This document shows, one piece after another, positions 9,678-19,155 of a DNA stretch of 64,000 nt; the first letter of the stretch is position 1; every line of letters starts with the position of its first letter. Position numbers and translations under genes: made by a program. The notes beneath the pieces were generated by a model. The model searched no databases, was not told the origin of the DNA, and was given only the letters and a program-made list of their open reading frames with translations. Origin of the DNA: Dehalococcoidia bacterium (GTDB taxonomy: Bacteria > Chloroflexota > Dehalococcoidia > Tepidiformales > Tepidiformaceae); the NCBI GenBank assembly GCA_022824925.1, contig JAJDYW010000027.1:49361-113360 (forward strand). Reading direction: 5' to 3'.

Positions 9678-9770
9678 TCCTCCCCCGCCTCCGCTACAGT
9701 CTGCGGACGCTTCGTTAGCAAACCGTGGGCGTCCGCTAGACTCTGCCGACGCAACCGCAGGAGGAGCCCC

Positions 9771-10205
9771 ATGACGTCAGACCCCGTCGCGCAGATGCTC
9801 GACTTCAACCAGAAGGTCATCGAGGAGTTCCGCGCGAACGCTGGCCAGGTGACGGGACGCTTCGCCGACGCCCCCCTCCTGCTCCTCACCACCACCGGCG
9901 CGAAGAGCGGCGAGCAGCGCACCACCCCCCTCGTCCACACCACCGACGGCGACGACATCGTCATCATCGCCTCCTACGCGGGGAACCCGAAGCACCCCGC
10001 CTGGTTCCTCAACATCCGCGCCAACCCCGAGGTCACGGTCGAGCTTCCGGACGAGACATTCACCACGAACGTGGTGATCACCGAAGGGGAGGAGCGCCGG
10101 CGCCTCTTCGATCAGCAAGCCGCCCAGATGCCGAACTTCGCTGAATACCAGGCCAAGACCACCCGCGAGATCCCCGTCATCGTCATCCCCCGCCCCGCGA
10201 GCTAA
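9771..10205 (+). CDS. Deazaflavin (F420)-dependent nitroreductase/oxidoreductase, DDN family (paralogue of 9026-9511)
   Basis: VIEEFRANAGQVTGRFADAPLLLLTTTGAKSGEQRTTPLVHT...HPAWFLNIRANPEVTVELPDETFTT; RBS GGAGGAG. Confidence 0.92.
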   Translation: MTSDPVAQMLDFNQKVIEEFRANAGQVTGRFADAPLLLLTTTGAKSGEQRTTPLVHTTDGDDIVIIASYAGNPKHPAWFLNIRANPEVTVELPDETFTTNVVITEGEERRRLFDQQAAQMPNFAEYQAKTTREIPVIVIPRPAS

Positions 10206-10223
10206 CCCGGAAAGGAAACCGCC

Positions 10224-11453
10224 ATGACCCAGCCCCGTCCCCGCGTCCTCACCGAGCTCGACGAGTGGCCCCGCCACCAGACCATCGACACCTTCAACTC
10301 CGTGCGCACCGCCAGCCCGGAGTGGAGCGACGGCTACTGGCACTGCTTCGGCGACCCCGCCGGCGAGGTGAACCTCATCACCGCCATCCGCCTCTACCCC
10401 AACACCAACGTGATGGACGCCTACGCCATCGTCAGCACCGACGACGGCAAGCAGTACAACCTGCGCGCCAGCCGCCGCCTCCGCCCCCGCATCGATGATC
10501 TCCGCGTCGGTCCCTTCTGGCAGGAGATTGTCCGGGGCATGCGCACCCTCCGCATCGGCTGCGACGAGAATGCCCACGGCATCTCGTTCGACATCCTCTG
10601 GGAGAGCAAGGCCCCCGCCTACGACGAGGCCCCCGGCGTCCGCTACTCCCTCGATGGCCGCCTCGTCGCGGAGCGCTCCAACTACATCCAGGCCGCCGAC
10701 GTCGCCGGCTGGATCAAGATCGACGGCCGCGAGTGGAAGTTCGACTTCGGCGACGGCTGGGGCGGTACCCGCGACCACTCCTGGGGCATCGGCGCCGGCA
10801 CCGGCACCGGGGCGAAGCCCAATCCCTACGTCGCCCCGCCCCTGGAGACGCCCGACCGCGGCAGCTTCCGCGCCGACGGTATGCGCCACTGGGCCGTCGT
10901 CAACATGCCCGACCGCTGCCTCTACTACGCCTTCCGCCTCGGCGAGGACGGCGTCTACACCGCCTCCGGCACGGGCCGCCAGGCCGGCGCCGGCATCCAC
11001 TCCTGGGTCGAGTACGCCTACGACTCCGACAAGGAGAGCTTCGCCTACACCGACATCCGCATCTCCGACCACGAGTGGGAGGACGGCCTGCCCCGCTTCA
11101 AGCGCGGCAAGATTCACCTCACCCGCCCCGACGGCGGCGTCGACAACTTCCAGCTCGAGGTCGTCAGCGAGCCCGTCTACATGCGCGCCGGCGGCTACGC
11201 CGACGGCTGGAACGACCGCCTCGGGCGCGGTGTCTTCCGCGGCGAGCTCGTCGTGGAGGGCGAGGTCTGGGACGTCTCCCACCCCGTCGAGGTCTTCGAC
11301 GACGACGGCAACGAGATACCGCAGATGAGCGGCGGCGGCTCCTACGCCGAACTCTCCACCGTCTACACCAACATGGACGACCCCAGCGACACCGGCGTTG
11401 GCATCCTCGAGTGCGCCATCATGACCGAGTTCGAGGGCGTCAAGGGCCCGTAA
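10224..11453 (+). CDS. Hypothetical protein, lipocalin/CrtC (hydroxyneurosporene synthase)-like
   Basis: 409-aa ORF: WSDGYWHCFGDPAGEVNLITAIRLYPNTNVMDAYAIV, GGTRDHSWGIGAG, ESFAYTDIRISDHEW; beta-rich, 'RDHSWG' motif. Confidence 0.6.
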   Translation: MTQPRPRVLTELDEWPRHQTIDTFNSVRTASPEWSDGYWHCFGDPAGEVNLITAIRLYPNTNVMDAYAIVSTDDGKQYNLRASRRLRPRIDDLRVGPFWQEIVRGMRTLRIGCDENAHGISFDILWESKAPAYDEAPGVRYSLDGRLVAERSNYIQAADVAGWIKIDGREWKFDFGDGWGGTRDHSWGIGAGTGTGAKPNPYVAPPLETPDRGSFRADGMRHWAVVNMPDRCLYYAFRLGEDGVYTASGTGRQAGAGIHSWVEYAYDSDKESFAYTDIRISDHEWEDGLPRFKRGKIHLTRPDGGVDNFQLEVVSEPVYMRAGGYADGWNDRLGRGVFRGELVVEGEVWDVSHPVEVFDDDGNEIPQMSGGGSYAELSTVYTNMDDPSDTGVGILECAIMTEFEGVKGP

Positions 11454-11468
11454 CCGCCCCGACACCGC

Positions 11469-11497
11469 TTGACTAGCTTGTAGCCAGCATCTACCAT
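11469..11497 (+). promoter_or_regulatory. sigma70-type promoter for the HEPN-like gene
   Basis: TTGACT (11469-11474), 17-nt spacer, TACCAT (11492-11497), 17 nt before ATG at 11515. Confidence 0.5.
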
Positions 11498-11514
11498 CGC
11501 GTAGGGCAGGTGCG

Positions 11515-11964
11515 ATGGTCACGGTCGAACAGCGCGAAGACGATCAGAAGTACGCCGAGCTCAGTCTGCGTCTGCTCCGCCAGGCCCAGGAGGAGTTCGA
11601 CAACGGTGATCGCCTGCAGGCCTCGGAGAAGGCCTGGGGCGCCGCCGCACACGCCATGAAGGCCGCCGCCGCCCGTCGCGGCTGGAACCATACGAGGCAC
11701 GGGCACCTCTTCGCCGTCGCTGGCCAGCTGTCCGACGACACCGGCGAACCCGAGTTGCGCACGCTCTTCAACGTCGCCAGCTCCATGCACCAGAACTTTT
11801 ATGAAGACTGGCAGCCTGACGGCTCCGTCCGCGATGGCATCGACCAGGTCCGGCGGCTCGTGGAACTCATGGAGGATCTGCGCGCCCAGCCAGTCCGCCC
11901 TTCCGTCGTCACCGACGAGCAGCAATGGCGCACCCTCACCCGGCCCCCGCGCGCCCGCTCCTGA
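11515..11964 (+). CDS. HEPN/PaREP1-like domain protein
   Basis: KYAELSLRLLRQAQEEFDNGDRLQASEKAWGAAAHAMKAAAARRGWNHTRHGHLFAVAGQL; all-helical HEPN-like pattern. Confidence 0.65.
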   Translation: MVTVEQREDDQKYAELSLRLLRQAQEEFDNGDRLQASEKAWGAAAHAMKAAAARRGWNHTRHGHLFAVAGQLSDDTGEPELRTLFNVASSMHQNFYEDWQPDGSVRDGIDQVRRLVELMEDLRAQPVRPSVVTDEQQWRTLTRPPRARS

Positions 11965-11977
11965 CCGGCCCCCGCGA

Positions 11978-12092
11978 AACGCCCTCTCAGCAGCGCGCCA
12001 GCGCGGCGCTCTCCTCAGCGAAGCGCGCAGCGCGAGCGCTCTCCTCAGCGCGGCGCCAGCCGCGCGCTCTCCTCAGGCGGCCGCAGGCCGCC
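11978..12092. repeat. Imperfect ~29-bp tandem repeat (about 4 units) containing palindromic segments
   Basis: Core GCGCTCTCCTCAG starts at 12006, 12036 and 12064, with a degenerate copy near 11979; the last unit ends in a perfect hairpin GGCGGCC-GCA-GGCCGCC (12076-12092). Confidence 0.7.
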
Positions 12093-15083
12093 GCTCCCCT
12101 CCCCCAGCGCCGCCGCCAGCAACTCCGCCACGTGCCGCGGTGTGCGCGACGTGAAGTGCCCGATCTGTTGCCGGCAGGACACCCCCGTAACCGCCACCGC
12201 GACCTCCCCGCCCGCCCCCTCCACCGCCGGGAAGAGCCGGTACGCCCCCATCTCCCGCGAGACCTCGTAGTGCTCCCGCTCGAACCCGAACGACCCCGCC
12301 ATCCCGCAGCACCCTGAGTCGACCAGCGAGGCCGTGTACCCCGCCACCTCCAGCGCCCGCAGCGTCGGTTCCGCCCCTGCCAGCGCCTTCTGGTGGCAGT
12401 GCGCGTGGACCAGCACTGCGCCCCCCGACCCGGCCCGGAACAGGTCGCGCACGGCCCCGTCCTCCTCTGCCGCCCGCGCGACCAGTTCGTCCAGCAGGAG
12501 GGCCTGCCCCGCGACCACCTCCGCCCCCTCCCCCGGAAGCAGGTCGCGATACTCGTCGCGCAGGGTCAGGAGGCACGAGGGCTCGGTCCCCACGATCGGG
12601 ACGCCCCGCCGCGCGTACGGCTCCAGCTGGGCGACGTTCTCCTCCGCCCAGCGCCGGGCCAGGCCCAGCTGCCCCTTCGAGATCGCCGGCCGTCCGCAGC
12701 ACGCCAGCCCCGGCACGACCGTGACCGCGTACCCCAGCGCCTCCAGCACCCGCACCGCCGCCTGCCCGACCTCCGGGTGGAAGTACTCCGTGAACGTGTC
12801 CGCCAGGTAGACCGCCTCCCCCCGCTGCGCAGCCCCCGCCCGCGCCCGCCGTCGCGACCACCACCGCCCGAACCGCTGCCGCGCGAACGCCGGCAGCGGT
12901 CGCCGCCGGTCGATTCCCACCAGTTCCAGGAGCGCCCGCGCCGGCCCCAGCCGCGCGACGGCGTTCGCCAGCGGCGCGACGGGACTCGTCAGGGCGCTCA
13001 GCAGCCGGATGCGCGCGAAGGCGCGGTCGCGCAGGGGCGCGCCGTGGGCGGCACTCGACTGCGCCTGCACCTCGTATTTCAGCTTCGCGAAGTCCACCCC
13101 CGAGGGGCACTCCGTCTTGCACGCCTTGCACTCGACGCACAGGTCGAGCGCTTCGTGCATGCGCTCGCTGGTCAGATCCTCGAGCGGGAGCGCGCCGTTC
13201 AGCGCCTGCCGCAGCAGGTTCGCCCGACCCCGCGTGGAGTGCTCCTCGTCGCCGGTCACCATGAAGGAGGGGCACATCCCCCCGTCGAGCTTGCGGCAGG
13301 CGCCCTGCCCGTTGCACTGCTCTGCCGCCCGCGCCAGCCCGCCCTCGATGCCGAAGTCGAGTTCCGTGCGCACCTCCGCGTTTACCGTCGAAGGGCTCAG
13401 CCGCAGGTTGTCGGTGAAGGGCGGCGTCTCGACGATCTTGCCGGGGTTCAGCAACCCCTGGGGATCCCAGAGCGCCTTCAGCTCGCGGAACGCGCGCGTC
13501 AGCTGCGGGCCGAACATGCGCTCGGTGAACACTCCCCGCACGATCCCGTCCCCGTGCTCCCCGCTGAGCGACCCGCCGAACTCGAGCACGAGGTCGGCGA
13601 TCTCCTCGGCCAGCCCCTCCGCGTTCGCCAGCCCCTCCGCGTCTTTCAGGTCCACGATCGGGCGGATGTGCAGGCACCCGACGCTCGCGTGCCCGTAGTA
13701 CGCCGGCCGCAGCCCCCGTGCTTTCACCAGTGCGTCGAAGCGCGCCACGTACTCCGCCAGGCGCTCCGGCGCGACCGCCGTGTCCTCCACGAACGAGGCC
13801 GGCTTGGCGTCCCCCCGCAGGCTCATCAGCAGCCCCAGCCCCGCCTCCCGCATGCGCCACATGCGTTGCTGCTCGCCTGCCTCCCGCGCGACAACCGCCG
13901 CGAACGCCCCCTCCTCCCCGACGAGGTCGGCCCGCAGGGCGTCGATCCGCCCCTCCACCTCTTCCGCCCGCTCCCCCGCGAACTCGACCAGCAGCAACGC
14001 CCCCGGATCCCCCTGCACGAACTCGACCAGGCTGCGGAAGCCCGCGCTCTCGCGGCAGCGCTCGATGATCGTGTCGTCCACCAGCTCCACGGCGGAGGGG
14101 CCGTGCGCGTTCGCCCGCACCGTCGCCGCGGCCGCCTCCACCACCGTGCGGAAGTGCAAGGCGGCCAGCATCTTCACCGGCGGGATGGGCACGACCCGCA
14201 CGGTCGCCTCCGTGACGGTCGCGAGCGTCCCCTCCGACCCCACCACCAGCTTCGCGAGGTTGAGCGGCCCATCCTCGCCGGCCTCGTCGAGGTTGTACCC
14301 CGAGACCCGCCGCAGGATCTTCGGGAAGCGCTTCTCCACCTCCGCCCGGTGCTCCCGCGCGATCGCCCGCACGCCCCGGTAGATAGCGCCCTCGAGCCCC
14401 TCCCGTCCGGCCCGCTCCGACGCCTCCTCCCCGCTCAGCCCCTCCAGCGTTGCCGCCGAGCCGTCCGCCAGCACCACCTCGAGGGCGACCACGTTGTCGA
14501 CGGTCTTGCCGTAGACGGCCGAGTGCGCCCCGCACGAGTTGTTGCCGATGCCCCCGCCGATCGTCGCCCGGTTCGCCGTCGAGGGGTCGATCGGGTACTG
14601 GAGGCCGTGCGGGCGCAGCGCCTTGTTCAGCTCCGCCAGCACCACGCCCGGCTGCACGCGCGCCGTCCCCTCTGCCGCGTCGATCGCGAGCACCCCCGCC
14701 ATGTGCCGGGTGAAGTCGAGAACGACGGCGTGGTTCACCGTCTGGCCCGAGAGGCTCGTGCCCCCGCCGCGGGGCATCACGGGCACGCCGTGCTCCTCCC
14801 CGACGCGCATGACGTGCTGTACGTCCGCCGCTGAGCGCGGATAGACCACCGCCACCGGCTCCATCTCGTAGATCGAAGCGTCCGTCGCGTACAGCAGACG
14901 CCGGTAGCGCTCGACCTCGACGTCGTCCCCGCCCCCCGCCAGCCCCGTCGAGAGGTCGTGCGCCAGCGGCGCGAGCGCCCCCTCGCCCCCGTGCAGCAGC
15001 TCGCGCGCGCGCTCGACGGTCGCGAACGTGGAGGGCGTTCGCCCCTCCACGACTCGCTCCTGGGCCGTTCTGGCGGTGGTCAT
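12045..15083 (-). CDS. FAD-binding and 4Fe-4S/CCG domain oxidoreductase (GlcD-GlcF/Dld fusion; D-lactate/glycolate dehydrogenase-like)
   Basis: PRGGGTSLSGQTVNHAVVLDF (FAD_binding_4), IGGGIGNNSCGAHSAVYG, CVECKACKTECPSGVDFAKLK (Fe-S), CCGRPAISKG and DSGCCGMAGSFGFE (CCG). Confidence 0.93.
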   Translation of the reverse strand: MTTARTAQERVVEGRTPSTFATVERARELLHGGEGALAPLAHDLSTGLAGGGDDVEVERYRRLLYATDASIYEMEPVAVVYPRSAADVQHVMRVGEEHGVPVMPRGGGTSLSGQTVNHAVVLDFTRHMAGVLAIDAAEGTARVQPGVVLAELNKALRPHGLQYPIDPSTANRATIGGGIGNNSCGAHSAVYGKTVDNVVALEVVLADGSAATLEGLSGEEASERAGREGLEGAIYRGVRAIAREHRAEVEKRFPKILRRVSGYNLDEAGEDGPLNLAKLVVGSEGTLATVTEATVRVVPIPPVKMLAALHFRTVVEAAAATVRANAHGPSAVELVDDTIIERCRESAGFRSLVEFVQGDPGALLLVEFAGERAEEVEGRIDALRADLVGEEGAFAAVVAREAGEQQRMWRMREAGLGLLMSLRGDAKPASFVEDTAVAPERLAEYVARFDALVKARGLRPAYYGHASVGCLHIRPIVDLKDAEGLANAEGLAEEIADLVLEFGGSLSGEHGDGIVRGVFTERMFGPQLTRAFRELKALWDPQGLLNPGKIVETPPFTDNLRLSPSTVNAEVRTELDFGIEGGLARAAEQCNGQGACRKLDGGMCPSFMVTGDEEHSTRGRANLLRQALNGALPLEDLTSERMHEALDLCVECKACKTECPSGVDFAKLKYEVQAQSSAAHGAPLRDRAFARIRLLSALTSPVAPLANAVARLGPARALLELVGIDRRRPLPAFARQRFGRWWSRRRARAGAAQRGEAVYLADTFTEYFHPEVGQAAVRVLEALGYAVTVVPGLACCGRPAISKGQLGLARRWAEENVAQLEPYARRGVPIVGTEPSCLLTLRDEYRDLLPGEGAEVVAGQALLLDELVARAAEEDGAVRDLFRAGSGGAVLVHAHCHQKALAGAEPTLRALEVAGYTASLVDSGCCGMAGSFGFEREHYEVSREMGAYRLFPAVEGAGGEVAVAVTGVSCRQQIGHFTSRTPRHVAELLAAALGEGSGGLRPPEESARLAPR

Positions 15084-15087
15084 GGCC

Positions 15088-16359
15088 TCAGGCCGGGTCG
15101 AACTCGATCCAGAGCTCCCACGGATCGAGGCTGATGGCGATCGGCTTCGGGGTCGTTCCCGGCTTGAAGCGCGGGTTTCGCATCACGTCCATCAGCATGC
15201 GGCTGCCGATCACCGTCTCCGTCTGCGCCAGCTGGTAGCCCACGCAGAAGTGCTTCCCCAGCCCGAACCCGAGGTGGCTTGCCTGCCCGTTCTCGTGGTA
15301 GCCCGCCCGCAGCGCCCTTCCCACGTACAGGTCCGGCCGCATCACGTCGAACGCGTCCGGGTTGGCGAACACGCGCTCGTCCCGGTTCCCCCCGTAGATG
15401 GAGAGGTTCACGTACGCACCCTCCGGGATGGTCACCCCGTACTCGGGGAAGGGGATGTCGTTGATCGCGCGCCGCGCCTGCCCGCCGGAGGGGGGATGCA
15501 CCCGCATCATCTCCGTGAACGCGCGATCCAGCAGCGAGGGGTCGTTCCGCACCAGCTCCCACTGATCCGGGTTTGCCAGCATCTGGTACCAGAGGTTCGC
15601 GATCGCCTTGTCCGTCGTCTCCGCCCCCGCCACCAGCAGCAGGCTCGCGAACGACTTGATCTCCTGGAACGTCATCCGGTGCCCGTCAACCTCGGCCACG
15701 CACAGCCGCGAGATCAGGTCCTCGCCGGGGTGCTTGCTGCGCTCCTGCAGGAGCGGCTCCAGGTAGTCGTGGTACTCCTGGTTCGCCTTGATCCCCGCCG
15801 CGCGGATGTCCGGCGGCCCGCCGATCCCGTTCATCATCGCCGGGTACCACTCGTGGAACATGTCGTGCGCGTCCTGCGGCAGGTCCAGCACGTCCAGGAT
15901 CACGTTCAGCGGCAGGCGCGTGGCGAAGTCGTCGACGATGTCGATCTCGCCCGTCTTCGCCGCCTCCTCGGCGATGCGGCGCGCGTGCTTCTCGGTGTAC
16001 TTCTCGATCAGCGCCTGCGAGTTCCGCTCGATGATCGGCAGCAGCGCCTCCAGTTTCCGCCCCACGAACTCGGGCGCGACGATGTTGCGCAGCTTGTTGT
16101 GCTGCTCCCCGTCGTACTCCATCAGCGTCGGCCCGAAGACCGCCCCGATGCCGAGCGCGTTCGGCTGCGCCGAGTAGTTCTCCAGGTCCCGGAAGGCCCC
16201 GCACACGTCGTCGTAGCGCGTGATCATCCAGTTGTCCCCGATCGGGTTGTGGTAGACCGGGTAGTGGTCGCGCAGCAGCTTCAGGGTCGGGTACGGGTTG
16301 TCCGCGTACTCCCGGCTGAAGAAGATCTCCGGGTCGATCTCCGGTTTCGTCATCGTCAT
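15088..16359 (-). CDS. Cytochrome P450
   Basis: Heme loop HLGFGLGKHFCVGYQLAQTE; I-helix LLVAGAETTDKAI; start ATG at 16359 preceded by AGGAGG. Confidence 0.95.
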   Translation of the reverse strand: MTMTKPEIDPEIFFSREYADNPYPTLKLLRDHYPVYHNPIGDNWMITRYDDVCGAFRDLENYSAQPNALGIGAVFGPTLMEYDGEQHNKLRNIVAPEFVGRKLEALLPIIERNSQALIEKYTEKHARRIAEEAAKTGEIDIVDDFATRLPLNVILDVLDLPQDAHDMFHEWYPAMMNGIGGPPDIRAAGIKANQEYHDYLEPLLQERSKHPGEDLISRLCVAEVDGHRMTFQEIKSFASLLLVAGAETTDKAIANLWYQMLANPDQWELVRNDPSLLDRAFTEMMRVHPPSGGQARRAINDIPFPEYGVTIPEGAYVNLSIYGGNRDERVFANPDAFDVMRPDLYVGRALRAGYHENGQASHLGFGLGKHFCVGYQLAQTETVIGSRMLMDVMRNPRFKPGTTPKPIAISLDPWELWIEFDPA

Positions 16360-16551
16360 GAACGTCCTCCTGCCGCGGCGCAAACTCGCCCCGAGCGGAC
16401 TCGCCGCGCCATGGTATAGCGTCGTCCAGCAGGTTGGGTGTCGTGCAGCCGCCAGTGGGACGCTGACCCGCCCACGCCACAGATGTGGCAGCGGGCCTGA
16501 AGCACGGCTACCCTGCGAGATGGAATATCGCTACTGATCTGGAGCTACGTT

Positions 16552-17133
16552 GTGTCTGGGCGCGTAGGACTGGTCCTGCTTTCCCTGTTACCGATCGTCA
16601 TCGTCCTGGTCGCCGGCGTGGTCTTGCTCATCCTTCGGTCCGGCGGAGGGGATGAACCCACCCCGGGCCTGACGGCCGAGGCGGTGCTGGTCTCGCCCGA
16701 AGGCGAGGCCGTGGGCGCGGTCAGGTTCCGGCAGACCGCCGCCGGCGTCCTCGTCCTCGCCCAGGTGAACGGGCTCGCTCCGGGCGGTCACGCGTTCATC
16801 ATCCACGAGGTCGGCGCCTGCACGCCCGACTTCGCCGCCGCCGGCGACCACTTCGATCCCACCGGCGCAGACCACGGATTCATCCACGAGGCCTGGCAGG
16901 GCGACGACTCCGGTGGACACGGCGGCGACTTGCCAAACATCTACGCCGCGTCCGACGGGTCCGCCCGCGCCGACTTCTTCACCGATGGCGTCACGCTGGA
17001 CTCGGGCCCGCGCCACTCCCTCTTCGACGAAGACGGCTCCGCCATCATCGTGCACGAACGGCCGGACACCTATGGAGAAGGTGAGGCGGACACGGGCGCG
17101 CGCGTGGCCTGCGGCGTCATCCGGCGCCCGTAG
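16552..17133 (+). CDS. sodC: Cu/Zn superoxide dismutase, membrane-anchored
   Basis: N-terminal TM; GGHAFIIHEVGACTP, GDHFDPTGADHGF, GGHGGDLPNI, LFDEDGSAIIVHERPDTY, GARVACGVI; GTG start. Confidence 0.85.
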   Translation: MSGRVGLVLLSLLPIVIVLVAGVVLLILRSGGGDEPTPGLTAEAVLVSPEGEAVGAVRFRQTAAGVLVLAQVNGLAPGGHAFIIHEVGACTPDFAAAGDHFDPTGADHGFIHEAWQGDDSGGHGGDLPNIYAASDGSARADFFTDGVTLDSGPRHSLFDEDGSAIIVHERPDTYGEGEADTGARVACGVIRRP

Positions 17134-17278
17134 GGGTCGCCACCCGGGCGCACCGGGCGCGCCGCCCGCACCGATCGGGGTCGCGGAGCGAGGGCACCGG
17201 CCGGCCCTCGGGGTCACGAAACGGTGCGCCACACGCCTCCATCGCGTAGCGTTCGGGAAACCCCCCAGGAGCCCCGAC

Positions 17279-18880
17279 ATGCCCGTCGATCCCAACCGCG
17301 AGAGCTGGAAGCCAGGGATGCCCTGGGAGCGCGCCATCGAGGACATCGAGTACATCCGTGCCCTCGGCCGTGAGATGGGCGGCCCCGAACGGATCGAACG
17401 CCAGCACGCGGGCGGGCGCTACACCATCCGCGAGCGTGTCGAGAAGATGGTCGACCCCGGCAGCTTCGTCGAGGCGGGCCCCATGGTCGGCGCCGCCGAG
17501 TACGACGACGCCGGCAACCTTGTCGGCTTCACCCCCGGCGCCTACGTCATGGGTCTCGCCGAGCTCGACGGCCGCCCCGTCGCCATCGGCGGCGACGACT
17601 TCACCATCTCCGGCGGCAGCCCCCACAACGTGCGCAAGCACCCCCGCGACTTCATGCAGCCCCTCGCCCTCCAGTACGGCATCCCCTACGTCCAGCTGGT
17701 CGAGGGCGTCGGCCACAGTTCCAAGGCCGACGAGGCCGAGGGCCACATGGGCCTCCCCGCCGGCGACATGTGGCACCGCGCCATCGAGATGCTGCGCACC
17801 GTCCCCGTCGCGGCGGGCATCATGGGCTCCGTGGCGGGCGCCCCCGCCGCCTTCGCCCTCATGTCGCACTTCACCGTCATGGTGAAGGGCCAGTCCCAGA
17901 TATTCCCCTCGGGACCGCCCGTCGTGCGCCGCGCCATCGGCGAGAATCTCGACAAGGAAGCCCTCGGCGGGGCGAAGATGCACGTCCACGAGAGCGGCCA
18001 GGTCGATAACGAGGCCGAGTCCGAGGAGGACGCCTTCGACCAGATCAAGCGCTTCCTCTCCTACCTCCCCAACACCACCGGCGAGGTCGCCCCCCGCGTC
18101 GAGACCGGCGATCCCCCCGACCGCCGCCCCGAGGCCCTGCTGAACATCATCCCGCCCAACCGCAAGCGCGGCTACGACGCCCGCGAGCTCCTCGCCCACG
18201 TGGTTGATAACGGCGAGTTCTTCGAGATGCGCCGCCCCTACGCGGGCGCCGTCATCACCGCCTTCGCCCGCCTCGATGGCTACCCCGTGGGCGTCCTCGC
18301 CAGCGACCCCATGAAGCTCGCCGGCGCCATGGACGGCGACGTGGCCGACAAGTACACCCACTTCGTCGACCTCTGCGACACCTTCAACCTGCCCCTCCTC
18401 ATCTTCCTCGACATGCCCGGCTTCATGCTCGGCTCCCACGCCGAGCGCAAGGCGACCATGCGCCGGGGCGTGCGCGCGCTCATCGCCAGCGCCGAGGCGG
18501 ACGTGCCCAAGATCGAGTTCAACGTGCGCAAGTCCTACGGCGTCGCCGCGGATGCCCCTAACAGCGTGGGCCTCCCCAACGGCCTCAACCTGCGCTTCGG
18601 CTGGCCCGCGGGCGAGTGGGGCGGCATCCCCATCGAGGGCGGGGTGGCCGCCGCCTACCGCCGCGAGATCGAGGCCGCCACCGACCCCGAGGCCCACCGC
18701 GAGGCCATCGAGGAGCGCCTCCTCCGCCTCCGCTCCCCCTTCCGCGCCGCCCACCGCGGCGACGTCATCGACCTGATCGACCCGCGCGACACGCGCCGCC
18801 TCGCCTGCACCTTCGTGAAGCTCGCGCAGCCCGCCCTCGCGCGGCTCGCCGGCCGCCCCAAGCGCGCCGTCCGCCCGTAG
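17279..18880 (+). CDS. Acyl-CoA carboxylase, carboxyltransferase (beta) subunit
   Basis: ERIERQHAGGRYTIRERVEKMVDPGSFVEAGPM, LPAGDMWHRAIEM, GSVAGAPAAFALMSHFTVM, DMPGFMLGSHAERKATMRRG. Confidence 0.92.
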   Translation: MPVDPNRESWKPGMPWERAIEDIEYIRALGREMGGPERIERQHAGGRYTIRERVEKMVDPGSFVEAGPMVGAAEYDDAGNLVGFTPGAYVMGLAELDGRPVAIGGDDFTISGGSPHNVRKHPRDFMQPLALQYGIPYVQLVEGVGHSSKADEAEGHMGLPAGDMWHRAIEMLRTVPVAAGIMGSVAGAPAAFALMSHFTVMVKGQSQIFPSGPPVVRRAIGENLDKEALGGAKMHVHESGQVDNEAESEEDAFDQIKRFLSYLPNTTGEVAPRVETGDPPDRRPEALLNIIPPNRKRGYDARELLAHVVDNGEFFEMRRPYAGAVITAFARLDGYPVGVLASDPMKLAGAMDGDVADKYTHFVDLCDTFNLPLLIFLDMPGFMLGSHAERKATMRRGVRALIASAEADVPKIEFNVRKSYGVAADAPNSVGLPNGLNLRFGWPAGEWGGIPIEGGVAAAYRREIEAATDPEAHREAIEERLLRLRSPFRAAHRGDVIDLIDPRDTRRLACTFVKLAQPALARLAGRPKRAVRP

Positions 18881-18918
18881 GCGGTTGTGGCATCATTGGA
18901 GGACGCAAGAGGGCAAAG

Positions 18919-19152
18919 ATGATCAAGACAGTCAGGGCCAGGTACTGCGAGGGCAAGCTGGAACCGCTGGAAGAGCTCGACCTCGACGAGGGCGAGGAAG
19001 TCGTGCTGTCGATCGGCGAAGACTCGCGCCGACCCAGCGATGAGCTGCTCGCAGCTGACAAGGCGTGGCGGGAGAATCATGACCCCGAAGCCTTCAAGCG
19101 GATGATCTACCTGGCCCGCGAAGAGGGTTCGCGCGAAAGGCCAAACCCGTAG
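18919..19152 (+). CDS. DUF104/AF2212-like antitoxin
   Basis: MIKTVRARYCEGKLEPLEELDLDEGEEVVLSI; 3 bp upstream of a PIN toxin gene. Confidence 0.85.
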   Translation: MIKTVRARYCEGKLEPLEELDLDEGEEVVLSIGEDSRRPSDELLAADKAWRENHDPEAFKRMIYLAREEGSRERPNP

Positions 19153-19155
19153 CGC

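Noticed and set aside
12073-14535. 820-aa Gly/Arg-rich minus-strand ORF overlapping the GlcD/Fe-S fusion
   Set aside because: Out-of-frame translation of the same strand; the 1012-aa frame contains all FAD and Fe-S motifs.
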